Of a stretch of 64,000 bases of DNA, positions 15,294 through 23,904 are shown in pieces. A program made the translations under genes and the position numbers. This DNA comes from Nocardioides mangrovicus (lineage in GTDB: Bacteria > Actinomycetota > Actinomycetes > Propionibacteriales > Nocardioidaceae), in the NCBI RefSeq assembly GCF_003674065.1, contig NZ_RDBE01000010.1, positions 336,806-400,805 of the forward strand, written 5' to 3'. The number at the start of each line of letters is the position of its first letter. Positions within the stretch are counted from its first letter, which is position 1. Under the pieces are notes generated by a model that saw only the letters and a list, made by a program, of their open reading frames with translations, had not been told where the DNA came from and made no database searches.

Positions 15294-16571
15294 ATGGGAT
15301 TATTCAACCGCGCCAAGGCGCAGGAGTCCGTCGCCAGATCAGCAGGACACCCGCGACCCCCGGCGGTGGACTGGGCTGACATCGACAGCGTCCGAGCCGA
15401 GTGGCCGCGCGCCGAACTCGAACCCAGCCGCGACCTGCAGCAGTGGCAACGTGCCGTTGCAATATATGAGGCGCGCGACGATTACTCGTCGATGATGCAG
15501 TGCGCGACGATGCTCGGCAACGCACTCGCGCATTCGCTGTACGGAACGGGGATTCTGAGGGGCAGCGATCTCCCCGAGACAGCACACAAGGTCCTCTACT
15601 GCTCTCTATGCCCGCCACCCGACGGCCAGACCTTCGCCGACAGCGCTCAGCGAGCAGCGCGACTCGCCCTGACGGTCATCCGCGAGAACGGTTGGCGTCC
15701 TCCATCGATGGGCGGGACCGAGGGCTACTTCGAGGCCCTGATCATGGACCGCGGCAATCGCATGCTCCTAAGTTCAGCCATCGGACCCGCGGACGCGCCT
15801 TGGAGCGGGGATCTAAGGGCGTTCTTCGAGGTCCCCCCACAGCCGATGGTGGGCGAACTTCCGCCCCACGGCCAGCCGGCTGGCGAGGTCGTCGCACGGA
15901 TTGCGGAAACGCTCCGACAGGCCGAGGACGGCGACCAAGGCAGCACCCTCTACGCAGACGCTATGGCTCGCCATGCCGCGGGCGATCCGCACGGTGCGCT
16001 CGAGCTCTACGGGCAAGCGGGGCGCCTAGGCTCGGTGGAGGCCATGGCAGCAGCGGGTGACCTTGCGAGCGACCTGGGTCGGACCGAGGAGTCCGATTTC
16101 TGGTACGAGACTGCAGCCAGTGCTGGCCACACTGTCTCAATGTTCAACACGGGCGCAGCAGCCTATCGCCGGCAGGATCTGGCGACCGCAATGCAATGGT
16201 TTCAGCGGTCCGCCGAAGCCGGCAACGTGGAGGGCTATGCGGCGCTGACACAGCTGTCGAGCGAGGCCGGTGATGAACGATCCGAGGCATATTGGGCCCG
16301 GCTCGGAGCTGAGGCAGGCCATACCTTCTGCATGGGCCGCCACGGGCTCCTTCTGGCGCGCGAGGCAGACGGTGACGTCCCGACACTTCGTCGTGCTCGA
16401 GATGTCGTGGAGCAGGCTGCCGATCGGGGTGACATCCAGGCTGCCACGTTGGCGGTCGATCTCAACCACCAACTTAGCGACGCGCCCCGCGCGCAGCGGT
16501 TTGTGACAATGGTCGTGCAGAACGGCGATGCCGAGGCGAACGATCGCCTGCGGCGATTCGGCTACCTCTGA
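15294..16571 (+). CDS. Sel1-like repeat (tetratricopeptide-type) protein
   Basis: 425 residues from the ATG at 15294, which has GGAAGGT about 8 nt upstream; the frame is open earlier (15186) but lacks a ribosome site there. It begins MGLFNRAKAQ. The C-terminal half carries helical repeats of the Sel1/TPR type (EAMAAAGDLASDLGRTEESD, WYETAASAGHTVSMFNTGAA, WFQRSAEAGNVEGYAAL and further units). Such repeats scaffold protein complexes. Divergence from the FtsK operon suggests a partner of that system. The N-terminal 200 residues are unknown. Confidence 0.8.
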   Translation: MGLFNRAKAQESVARSAGHPRPPAVDWADIDSVRAEWPRAELEPSRDLQQWQRAVAIYEARDDYSSMMQCATMLGNALAHSLYGTGILRGSDLPETAHKVLYCSLCPPPDGQTFADSAQRAARLALTVIRENGWRPPSMGGTEGYFEALIMDRGNRMLLSSAIGPADAPWSGDLRAFFEVPPQPMVGELPPHGQPAGEVVARIAETLRQAEDGDQGSTLYADAMARHAAGDPHGALELYGQAGRLGSVEAMAAAGDLASDLGRTEESDFWYETAASAGHTVSMFNTGAAAYRRQDLATAMQWFQRSAEAGNVEGYAALTQLSSEAGDERSEAYWARLGAEAGHTFCMGRHGLLLAREADGDVPTLRRARDVVEQAADRGDIQAATLAVDLNHQLSDAPRAQRFVTMVVQNGDAEANDRLRRFGYL

Positions 16572-16959
16572 TTCTCGGCCAGAAACGGACCCAACTGAGA
16601 GCCGGCGTTCCGCGGGGTTTGTATCGCTGACAAGGGCTGGTCGCCCGGGTCCGGCGCCGGAGCTGCGGGCCGGTCTCGTCCGTAGAGGTCGGGCTCGAAC
16701 ATTGATAACGCATACCGGCCGTGCACGGACGGGCTCCAGCTCATTCGAGCGAGCTTGTGAGCAATCCGGGGCCGGTTTGCTGATGTGCCTCGGCGTTGCT
16801 CCCTTTGAGCCAGTCAACTTGGACTCGACGCCCAAAGTGCCTTGGCAAGCAGGCCGTCTAGGCCGGACCGACGACAAAACGGGCACCGCCGAGGTTCCGG
16901 CCCTGCCGGGGCCGTGCTCGTGCCAAGGTCCCACTCGTAATCGAAACCGAAAGGCGCTC
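16572..16959. other. Intergenic stretch without a confident gene
   Basis: About 390 bp after the Sel1 gene. One frame stays open through it, but its composition and lack of a start with a ribosome site argue against coding before 16960. Confidence 0.4.
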
Positions 16960-17136
16960 GTGGGAACCGCAGTCCAGATCATCATCGGGTGGTACTTCGT
17001 CACCGCGATCGCGTGCGGCCTGTACTTCGGGTCCCGGTTGATGAAGCAGGGCCACAACGACCGCGATATTCACATGGGCGCCCTGTCGTATCCGGGTCGC
17101 ACGGTCGCCTCGGTCACCCGATCAAGAGCCCGATAG
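16960..17136 (+). CDS. Possible small single-span membrane protein
   Basis: 58 residues from a GTG with AAAGG upstream. Residues about 4-24 (AVQIIIGWYFVTAIACGLYF) form one clear hydrophobic span, followed by a short basic, Arg-rich tail. It lies 38 bp before the Cys-rich mini-gene and may be co-transcribed with it. Coding is plausible but not certain. Confidence 0.4.
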   Translation: MGTAVQIIIGWYFVTAIACGLYFGSRLMKQGHNDRDIHMGALSYPGRTVASVTRSRAR

Positions 17137-17174
17137 GACCTCTGCGTCGGACCGACAGTCGAAGGGAGTCAGCC

Positions 17175-17261
17175 ATGGCCACATCCAAGTGCTGCGGCGC
17201 ACCGACCGAAAAGTGGAACGACGGGACGGTGCGCTGCTCAGAGTGCAGCAAGAAGCAGTGA
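17175..17261 (+). CDS. 28-residue zinc-ribbon-like mini-protein
   Basis: ATG 17175 has a GGGAG-type ribosome site 6-7 nt upstream and the frame ends at TGA 17259. It has adjacent cysteines (KCCG, residues 6-7), then a loop and CSEC near the C-terminus: four Cys spaced as in a minimal zinc ribbon. It is highly charged otherwise. It lies between a putative small membrane protein and the unknown MGLF protein. Function unknown. Confidence 0.6.
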   Translation: MATSKCCGAPTEKWNDGTVRCSECSKKQ

Positions 17262-17452
17262 TTCATAGCAAGACATCGGCGCAGAGCGAAGCATCGAGAT
17301 CTGCGACCGGCTGCGCGGCGGGACAGCGATGGCCTGCTGCCACGGTGCCTCACCGTCCAGCGTCCGCGGATGGCGACGCCGTTACCGGCGCTCGGCCATT
17401 CGAGTGCTCGACTCGAAGCGCATAACTATCCGAAGGAGCAGGAGGTACGTCC

Positions 17453-17881
17453 ATGGGTCTCTTCTCGTCCAAGAAGCCTTCGGCACCGAACCCTAACGAG
17501 GTGGTGCCGATGCAGATACGCGACACATTTATCGAGGAGCTGTTGACGAAGGCAGGATTTCCGAACAGCCCCGATAACCGCGCGGTCATAGCGGATCGAC
17601 TGACCTCGATGGTCCAGATGCAGTGCTCATCGTGGCTCGCGACCATCGCGGGGCAGGCAGAAGCAGATCGCAGGCGTCTTATCTGGGAGACCAACTCGGC
17701 GGTGGGCGCGTCGGGGACCAAAGCATGTTCCTACATTTTGGGCGACATGCTCCTGTGGGCCGCCGTGTTCCCCGCCCAAATGCCCACCGAGATGCTCACT
17801 AGTCTTCCTGATCACGTCGCCGGCATCATGCTGGAGAGCGTCGGGGACTCTGGGACGTTCTGGGATTGGGTCTCGACGTAG
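17453..17881 (+). CDS. Protein of unknown function beginning MGLFSSKK
   Basis: 142 residues, ATG with AGGAGG about 7 nt upstream, a strong ribosome site. Mostly helical, with a moderately hydrophobic C-terminal half (YILGDMLLWAAVFPAQ) but no clear membrane span or signal peptide. No family recognised. It shares the M-G-[LI]-F-[SN] start with neighbouring genes. Confidence 0.72.
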   Translation: MGLFSSKKPSAPNPNEVVPMQIRDTFIEELLTKAGFPNSPDNRAVIADRLTSMVQMQCSSWLATIAGQAEADRRRLIWETNSAVGASGTKACSYILGDMLLWAAVFPAQMPTEMLTSLPDHVAGIMLESVGDSGTFWDWVST

Positions 17882-18226
17882 CTAGCTGGCTAGGTCTTCT
17901 GGTGTCGCAAGCCCGTCTACGTCTCGGCTGGGAACAGGCTGCGACGGCGAGAGCCAGCCATCTAGCAAGACCTGCCGTCGCTGCGGGAGCGAGCGGCTGC
18001 CCGTTGAGGACCTTCAAAAGTGGCGGCGTCACACGCGTAGAAAAAACGACGAAAGCCGACCTCCCCCGGTCTAGATATTCCTGCGTTCAACGGCAGCTAA
18101 TAACTACAAAGCGGATATATTGAGCGGACGAAGCGGAATTTCCATTTTCGTCTCACCGAAGAGACGTATCTTCCGAACTGTTGGGAACCACTGCACCAAC
18201 GTCGAAGATGCAACAGGGAGAAACTA
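17882..18226. other. Low-GC intergenic region
   Basis: 345 bp with unusually AT-rich patches for this window (around 18030-18130). No convincing coding. It may carry the promoter for the small gene at 18227. Confidence 0.4.
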
Positions 18227-18337
18227 ATGGGATACGACCCCGAGAAGACGAACGCGAACACTAGTGGCTACCAACCTACTCCAAAGGAACTGAGCGACGC
18301 GGCCAAGCGCAAACTGGGTCAGATCGCTTCGAGGTAA
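18227..18337 (+). CDS. 36-residue polar small protein
   Basis: ATG 18227 has AGGGAG 7 nt upstream and the frame ends at TAA 18335. It is hydrophilic and helix-prone (KELSDAAKRKLGQIASR tail). No family recognised. The ribosome site and codon use make it a likely gene despite its size. Confidence 0.5.
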   Translation: MGYDPEKTNANTSGYQPTPKELSDAAKRKLGQIASR

Positions 18338-18450
18338 GCGTGACGTACTTGTACAGGGTCTGTTGACCCCGTACCAGTGTCAGCCGGTAGTAGTCACTTT
18401 TGTTTTTAACGTCATCCGGGCGGATTAGGCCACTGAGAAGAGCATTTAAG

Positions 18451-18915
18451 ATGGGAATTTTTAGCGGCCCAGCGGAGCCAGTCGACCAGGTCCCTCTCCA
18501 GAAGCATGTTGTTTCGGACAAGGACCTCAAGGGCGCCAAAAAGGCCCTAGCACGCAACCAAGCCGTCATCAACTCAGACTTGTCTAGCAGCGGCGAGGGA
18601 CTGCTTCTCCTCGCTGTTGGTCCGGTCAACGGGTCGATGACGACGGGCGTTCTGGCGGTGACGAATCAATCTGTTGCCTCATACGTCAAAGGTAAGTGCG
18701 ACAAAAGGTATGACCTTTCCGAAGTCCACAGCACGAAATTGATGACCCGTCCCACTGGAACAATGCTGGCCTACATCCACACGTTCAAGTCAGAATTGGA
18801 TTTCTCACGTTCTGACGTGATGCGTTTCGGGCACATCATCTCGATCGAGGTGGGAACCCCCCGACCGGCACAGGCGATCTGCTCGGTCATTGACGGCGTC
18901 ACTGGGCGGGCTTGA
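18451..18915 (+). CDS. Unknown protein, possibly with a bacterial PH-like domain, beginning MGIFSGPAEP
   Basis: 154 residues from ATG 18451, the first ATG giving the MGIF start; the frame is open from 18400. Residues about 45-150 alternate beta-strand-like segments (GLLLLAVGPVNGS, GVLAVTNQSVASYV, YDLSEVHSTKL, LAYIHTFKSELDF), reminiscent of YokE-type bacterial PH domains. That fold is a guess. There is no signal peptide, and the ribosome site is weak. It follows the low-GC region. Confidence 0.6.
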   Translation: MGIFSGPAEPVDQVPLQKHVVSDKDLKGAKKALARNQAVINSDLSSSGEGLLLLAVGPVNGSMTTGVLAVTNQSVASYVKGKCDKRYDLSEVHSTKLMTRPTGTMLAYIHTFKSELDFSRSDVMRFGHIISIEVGTPRPAQAICSVIDGVTGRA

Positions 18916-19068
18916 ATAGAGCGGTCGGCAATCAACGCTGGATCGCTGAGATGTACCAAGAGTCTATTCCGGCATGCTCGGAGCATCCCGGTCGAACGGC
19001 TAGGTGACCGGCCAATGGGAGTCGAACTCAGATAGCCCAGCTCCGATGCCGCTACCGCCTCCAACGGG

Positions 19069-19938
19069 CTAGCTGATGCCGAACCTGGCGGCCATCCAGG
19101 CTGCGATCAGCCCACCCAGAGCTCCGCTGCTGCTGTTCTGGAGCAGCAGGTAGAGCTGCCCGATCGTCTTCTTCACCAGCCCGGGCTCTTCTTCGGAGGT
19201 GAGGACCTGCAGTGAATTCACTATCTGCAGCTCCAGCTCTTTGGAGAGGTTGAGGACCGGTGACGCCTGCAGCAGCAGGCGCGCCAGCTCCTCGAGGGCG
19301 TCAGGGTCGAGCGTGCTGACGGTCAGGTTCGCTATGGCTCCAGGACCAGCCGCCGCGGCTAGGTTGTTGACGTTGCCAGTGACGATGGTGGTCTGGTCGA
19401 CTGACGCGGTCTGCCTCGCGATGAAGTCTGCGGCGTCGAGACCGCTATCGACGCACTCCACGCCCTCGTCGGTGAGCCAGAGCAAGATGTGGCTCTCCTG
19501 GGCTGCGCTGATGCTATCGATCAGGTCCCGGTCGTAGAGCCACTGCGCTGCCGCCTCGGACTCCGCTGCCGTGAAGGCCGCCAGGTCCTCGGACTCGTTG
19601 AACTCGTCACGACCCACGCGAGAGCCCTGGGAGTGGGCGTTGCGCTCGTCTAGCCAACGCAGCATTGCGTCTCGCGCTGTCGCTCGGCGGTGTCCCCGGC
19701 CCCGTTGCCGCTGACGCAGTGCGTCGAGCCGCGAACGACCGGCAGGACTGAGCCCATGAAGTGCACCCAACCGGACCGGAGCGAGGACTTGGCCGGTCTC
19801 ACGTAAATGACCCAAGGTGATGAGCGCCTGGTCCTGCCCAAACTGGACATAGAGCGGTTGGATGCTGTGCTGCTCCGGGGTCCCCTCTACCTGCTCGAGA
19901 TACATCAGGATCCGAAGCTCCCGCTCGTCTTGCTCCAT
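19069..19938 (-). CDS. Unknown protein with winged-helix-like N-terminus and hydrophobic C-terminal tail
   Basis: 289 residues from ATG 19938 (AGGGAG 9 nt upstream; an in-frame GTG at 19947 is possible). Residues 5-75 and 85-160 resemble two small winged-helix or restriction-reader-like regions (RILMYLEQVEGTPEQ; LWLTDEGVECVDSG). A low-complexity Ala/Asn segment (GNVNNLAAAAGPGAIANL) follows, then helices ending in a weakly hydrophobic tail (LGGLIAAWMAARFG). No family recognised. It lies downstream of a small XRE gene on the same strand, about 110 bp away, possibly a regulated pair. Confidence 0.68.
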   Translation of the reverse strand: MEQDERELRILMYLEQVEGTPEQHSIQPLYVQFGQDQALITLGHLRETGQVLAPVRLGALHGLSPAGRSRLDALRQRQRGRGHRRATARDAMLRWLDERNAHSQGSRVGRDEFNESEDLAAFTAAESEAAAQWLYDRDLIDSISAAQESHILLWLTDEGVECVDSGLDAADFIARQTASVDQTTIVTGNVNNLAAAAGPGAIANLTVSTLDPDALEELARLLLQASPVLNLSKELELQIVNSLQVLTSEEEPGLVKKTIGQLYLLLQNSSSGALGGLIAAWMAARFGIS

Positions 19939-20048
19939 CAGCCGCACTCCCTGTCCGCTCTTGGCTCCAGGAGGCTAGAGGAGGAGGCCGACAGCGACTC
20001 ACGACCCGAGAGAGGCTCGCGGTGGCCGCGGGTGACGCAGATGGTGGG

Positions 20049-20294
20049 TCAGGGCCAGGAGAGCCCGCTGACGAGATCGGCAGGGTCAACCTCGAGGACC
20101 GCAGCGAGCCGGAGGATGTTGTGCAGCGACAGGTTGCGCTGCCCGCGCTCGACCTGGCCAACGTAGGTCCAGTGCAGGTCGCTGACCGCTGCAAGGCCCT
20201 CCTGGCTGAGCTCGAGCTCGTGGCGGCGTGCCCGCACGAGGCGACCGAACTCGGCGGTCGCCTCGGACAGCGGCGGCTTGCCGGGCTGGGGCAC
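20049..20294 (-). CDS. Small XRE-family DNA-binding protein
   Basis: 81 residues, essentially one cro/cI HTH: FGRLVRARRHELELSQEGLA, then WTYVGQVERGQRNLSLHNIL and a short hydrophobic helix. It begins at GTG 20294. It lies upstream of the unknown 289-residue gene on the same strand and may regulate it, as an antitoxin or immunity repressor might. Role inferred. Confidence 0.8.
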   Translation of the reverse strand: MPQPGKPPLSEATAEFGRLVRARRHELELSQEGLAAVSDLHWTYVGQVERGQRNLSLHNILRLAAVLEVDPADLVSGLSWP

Positions 20295-20601
20295 ACATAG
20301 AGCCCATCGGTCCCAAGATCTCCAATCCAGAGACGATGAATCTCAAGACTATGTACCTTATGGCGGAGTCGACATGGGAGCATCTGATGACCATGCTGGC
20401 GAGCGAACACGTGGCGACTCCAACGGCTCAAGTCGGTGACCAGCGTCACTACGCGACCGCGGACCCCGTCGAACGACTGAGAGGCAAGAAGGCAAGGAGT
20501 GCGACGGCGTTTCAGCCTAGCGACCGGGCTTGCAGAAACAGCTACGCGATGGGGTTGGCCGCGGCGGTCCGCCGCAGCAGAGACCCGGTGCGCCTGATCG
20601 C
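20295..20601. other. Intergenic region upstream of the small XRE gene
   Basis: 307 bp; relatively AT-rich around 20335-20390, compatible with a minus-strand promoter for the XRE gene. No gene, repeat or hairpin that I can support. Confidence 0.35.
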
Positions 20602-21177
20602 CTAGGGCGAATAGAGCTCGACGTGCTCGCAACCGACGTACCGGTCCTGCGGTTCGCGTCGGTCGAGGTACTGCACGATGTCCTTGCCAGCACCGCACCG
20701 GATCACGTCAGGCAGGCCGTTGGCCTCCATGAAGATGTAATCGTTCCCCCCGCCCGCGTAGACATGGAACGCGTGAGGCGCCATGGCTGTGAGGTCGATG
20801 GAGTTGCCACGGTCGTTCTTCTGAATCACCTGCACGTCCGTGGCCGAGACCGCGGACCAGGCCTTGCCGTCGACGACAGCAGGTCCCCGCCGGGGCATGT
20901 AGTAGGTGACGAAGACGCGACCCTCGGGGTTGTCGCACCGCGGGTAGGCCAGCGTGTACCCACCACACCCGCCCTTGTGGAATGTCGCTGGAGCGGAAAG
21001 GATCTGCTTCGCATGCTTCTTCGTGTCGCCGCGTTGCAGGTGGACGTACTCAGACTCACTGGCGCAAGTCGGGCCGGAGGAGGCCTGCGCCGCGGCCGGA
21101 ACGAGTGAGAGCCCGATCAGGACACCTACTGCTGTGCCCGCGGCCACTCGGCTCGATCGTCTTTCGTGTAGGGCCAT
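20602..21177 (-). CDS. Secreted protein with a C-terminal calcium-binding-like repeat
   Basis: 191 residues from ATG 21177, with GGGAGGT 5-6 nt upstream; the frame is open to 21609 but that part lacks protein-like character. Residues 1-33 are a signal peptide (basic start, hydrophobic VAAGTAVGVLIGLSLVPAAA, AQA-type cleavage site). Six cysteines suggest an oxidised extracellular fold. The end (YAGGGNDYIF, DVIRCGAGKDIVQYLDRR) resembles a single RTX/haemolysin-type repeat. It is the only clearly exported protein in the element. Function unknown. Confidence 0.78.
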   Translation of the reverse strand: MALHERRSSRVAAGTAVGVLIGLSLVPAAAQASSGPTCASESEYVHLQRGDTKKHAKQILSAPATFHKGGCGGYTLAYPRCDNPEGRVFVTYYMPRRGPAVVDGKAWSAVSATDVQVIQKNDRGNSIDLTAMAPHAFHVYAGGGNDYIFMEANGLPDVIRCGAGKDIVQYLDRREPQDRYVGCEHVELYSP

Positions 21178-21513
21178 CTCTACCTCCCGCGGGTTCGCCC
21201 CTCGCGAGCATCTGACCACAGACCGTCGCGGTTGGCGGCGTTCTCGGGCCTCCGACGAGACACACGGGGCCCTGACCCTTCCGCCCGCCTCGCCGGTGGG
21301 CTCGGCAGAGTCTGAGCAGCTGCTCTCTTGGGCATGACCGCCGGGCCCGGCCACGGACCGGGACTCGCAGTCGGCTCTCGGATGTCGAGGATGCTGTTCA
21401 ACCGATCTGCCGATGATGCGGATTCCGCGCCGCGAACCTGGTTCAGACGTAATCTGAGACCCGAAATATCCCATTTGATGGACCAGGCCAGCGACGCTTT
21501 TGAGGGTGATCCG
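21178..21513. other. Divergent intergenic region
   Basis: 336 bp between the secreted protein and the nuclease operon. AT-richer near 21440-21480, where promoters for the rightward operon are likely. No gene supported. Confidence 0.35.
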
Positions 21514-22773
21514 ATGACGACGGACTTGGCGTTCCCGGCCGGCGACCTCGCGGCCCGCGTCCTCGGGGCCACGCCGGAGCCGTTCGCGCCACGACGGATG
21601 ACGAGCCACGCGTCATGGTTCGTCGACGACACCAACGAGCGCTTAGTAGCGGTGGCCTCACCGGCAACTCCGCCGACAGCCGCGGACGAGATCCTCGCCT
21701 ACGCCCTGGCCTGGCAAGGCGACCGCGATCTCCATCTCGTCCTGCCGACGCCGATGATCGCCCAGACGCTCATGCGGCTGCCCTGGATTCAGACCACCGT
21801 GCGGGTGTGGGAGACCAACGGCTCTGGCGAGCCGCATCCGGTGCCGATACCCAGCCGGCACCAGATTCTGGACCTAATGGCCACCTACCCGTCGCGACCG
21901 ACCCACCCTTGGCGGATACGCCCTGATGAGGACAGCTGGCTCTCAGGACTCGAGCTCGGCGGTCTCGACGCCCAACAGCGGCCCAGCTATCTCAGCTGGC
22001 ACCACCGCGGCCTCCAGGTCCTCAAGGTGAGCCGCACCCGTCACGGCCTGCGGGTCCAGGCCGGGGTGCAGTACTCGATGCCACGGGCAGGCTTCGAGGT
22101 CTTCGACCAGACCATCAACGGACCGCTGACCCAGGATCAGCGACGCGAGATCGAGGACACGATCCGCACCGCCAAGACCCACGGCAGCCAGACCAACACG
22201 ATGGGTGAGCACCGCCTCCAGAGCACTCTGCGGCAGCAACCTGAGGCTCTGGGTCTGGTTCACCTGGAGAGGGAGTACCCCGGATACCGCGGACCCGGAT
22301 GGGACCCCACCGGCATCCCTGGCCGAACCGGCTACATCGACTTCCTGGGTGTGGACAGGCGTGGCGGGCTGCACGTGGTGGAGACGAAGATCGGCCACGA
22401 CGCGTGCGTCGTGCTCCAGGTCCTCGACTACGCGATCTGGGTGCAGGCCAACCACACCGCGATCAGGGACGACATCCGCACCCGGCTCCACCTCCACGTC
22501 GGCCCCGCTTCCACCTCGCTGACACCGATGCACCTGGCGCTGGCCGGTGGCAAACACAGTCCCGCGTTCAACGCCTACCTCGCCGGCCAGATCGAGGCAC
22601 TCAGCCTCGACACCACAGTCCGGGTCCACTTGGTGGAGGACCCTCAGGCCGACCCCATCCAGCTGACCAGCCTGGACACCAGGCAGATGTGGGAACCGAC
22701 GTCACCCCTGGTCGCCCCGCCTGTGCGAGGTCGTCGCTGGCCCACCCGTCTCACCGCGGATCTCAGCAACTAG
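21514..22773 (+). CDS. PD-(D/E)XK-type nuclease domain protein
   Basis: 419 residues from ATG 21514 (GAGGGTG upstream); the frame is open from 21328 but without a ribosome site. The C-terminal half holds a nuclease-like core: GEHRLQSTL helix, then IDFLGVDRRG, LHVVETKIG (D...ExK near residues 275-295) and a following helix with QVLDYAIWVQAN, as in NucS/DUF91-like and related endonucleases. The N-terminal 200 residues are unknown and may sense a substrate. It is 9 bp upstream of a second nuclease gene, forming an operon. Confidence 0.75.
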   Translation: MTTDLAFPAGDLAARVLGATPEPFAPRRMTSHASWFVDDTNERLVAVASPATPPTAADEILAYALAWQGDRDLHLVLPTPMIAQTLMRLPWIQTTVRVWETNGSGEPHPVPIPSRHQILDLMATYPSRPTHPWRIRPDEDSWLSGLELGGLDAQQRPSYLSWHHRGLQVLKVSRTRHGLRVQAGVQYSMPRAGFEVFDQTINGPLTQDQRREIEDTIRTAKTHGSQTNTMGEHRLQSTLRQQPEALGLVHLEREYPGYRGPGWDPTGIPGRTGYIDFLGVDRRGGLHVVETKIGHDACVVLQVLDYAIWVQANHTAIRDDIRTRLHLHVGPASTSLTPMHLALAGGKHSPAFNAYLAGQIEALSLDTTVRVHLVEDPQADPIQLTSLDTRQMWEPTSPLVAPPVRGRRWPTRLTADLSN

Positions 22774-22782
22774 GGAGCAGCA

Positions 22783-23904
22783 ATGAGCCCGCTCATGCAC
22801 ACCGACGACATTGCCGTCGCACTACCCGCCGCCAGGTGGGCGTTCGACCAGGTGCGCGCCGCCGACCGAGCCCACCGCTACCTCAACCACGTCCGCAGTA
22901 GCCAGGCGTTCGCGCTCAACCTCTTCGCACCCCTGGACGACCGAGGCGTTCGTCGCTGCTTCGCGCTGCTGGGGATCGACGCGGTGAAGGTCGAGGCGCC
23001 CGTCTTCGAATACGAGGATGCGACTGACCGCATAGGGGAGGCCTCGACGCGCAGTCGCCATCTCACCCAGGTCGACGTCGTCCTGCAGTGCCTCGACAGC
23101 AACGCGCTACGTCACCGGGTGCTCATCGAGGTCAAGCTCGGGGAGACAGACTTCGGTGACTGCTCAGCTTTCCAGAACCCCGCCAACGACGCCCTCGACG
23201 TCTGCCACCAGCCGGGCATGTTCGGCGGTGAGCCATCGCGATGCTTCCAGCTCCGCAACCACGGCTACGGTCACCGCCGCTATTGGGACCTTCTCGAGCA
23301 CTTGGTCATCGAAGCCCCCACCGACGCGGCCGACGACGGTGGCTGCTGGGTACGGGCCGACCGCAGCCAACCCATGCGGAACCTTGCTTTGGGTCATCTG
23401 TTGATCGAGCAGGCTGAGGCCGACGTCGTCACCTTCGCGCTCTGCGCACCCTCCGCACATCCCACCATCTGGCGACGATTCGAGGAGTTCGCAGCCGTGC
23501 TCCCCGGCACCGACACCGTCCGCATCGCCCGGGCGCGGGCCGAGGACGTGGCCCGACTGCACGAGGACGAGGGCGCTACGTTCTTCGACCGCTACGGCCC
23601 GGCCCTGACCGGGAAGGCAGGCGGCCTAGCCCTGCTCCACTACGAGCCCCTCGGGGAGCTCCTCGGAGTCTGGACCCAACACGCCGAGCAACTCACGTGC
23701 TACTACCGCCCCGGTGACGATGACGGGACGGGCGGTTCCGCGATAGGCGAGAACGCTGTCCTCGGTCAGGACTGGGACCACCTCACCGAACGCCTCCCCA
23801 GCTCCTCGCCCCACGTCGCCGACTGGCGCGCGCTCCCGTGCACCCCGCACGAAACGCCACACGAGATCTACCAGCGCCTCCTGCAGCCGGTCCTGCCGTG
23901 CTGA
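22783..23904 (+). CDS. Restriction-endonuclease-like PD-(D/E)XK nuclease (PGN_0703-like)
   Basis: 373 residues. The nuclease core is plain: Asp98 (TQVDVVLQC), Glu116 and Lys118 (HRVLIEVKLGE), then TDFGDCSAFQNP and a Cys-containing PSRCFQLRNHGYGHRRYW segment that fits the PGN_0703-like putative restriction endonucleases. The C-terminal part is unknown. It overlaps the following OGG-fold gene by 7 bp, so the three genes 21514-24620 are one transcription unit. Confidence 0.77.
   Translation: MSPLMHTDDIAVALPAARWAFDQVRAADRAHRYLNHVRSSQAFALNLFAPLDDRGVRRCFALLGIDAVKVEAPVFEYEDATDRIGEASTRSRHLTQVDVVLQCLDSNALRHRVLIEVKLGETDFGDCSAFQNPANDALDVCHQPGMFGGEPSRCFQLRNHGYGHRRYWDLLEHLVIEAPTDAADDGGCWVRADRSQPMRNLALGHLLIEQAEADVVTFALCAPSAHPTIWRRFEEFAAVLPGTDTVRIARARAEDVARLHEDEGATFFDRYGPALTGKAGGLALLHYEPLGELLGVWTQHAEQLTCYYRPGDDDGTGGSAIGENAVLGQDWDHLTERLPSSSPHVADWRALPCTPHETPHEIYQRLLQPVLPC

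Noticed and set aside
18985..19066. tRNA-like stretch on the minus strand (a TTCGACT loop and GGCGGTAGCGG segment)
   Set aside because: The T-stem does not pair (CTGAG versus CCCAT) and no acceptor or anticodon stem can be folded; it is a chance resemblance.
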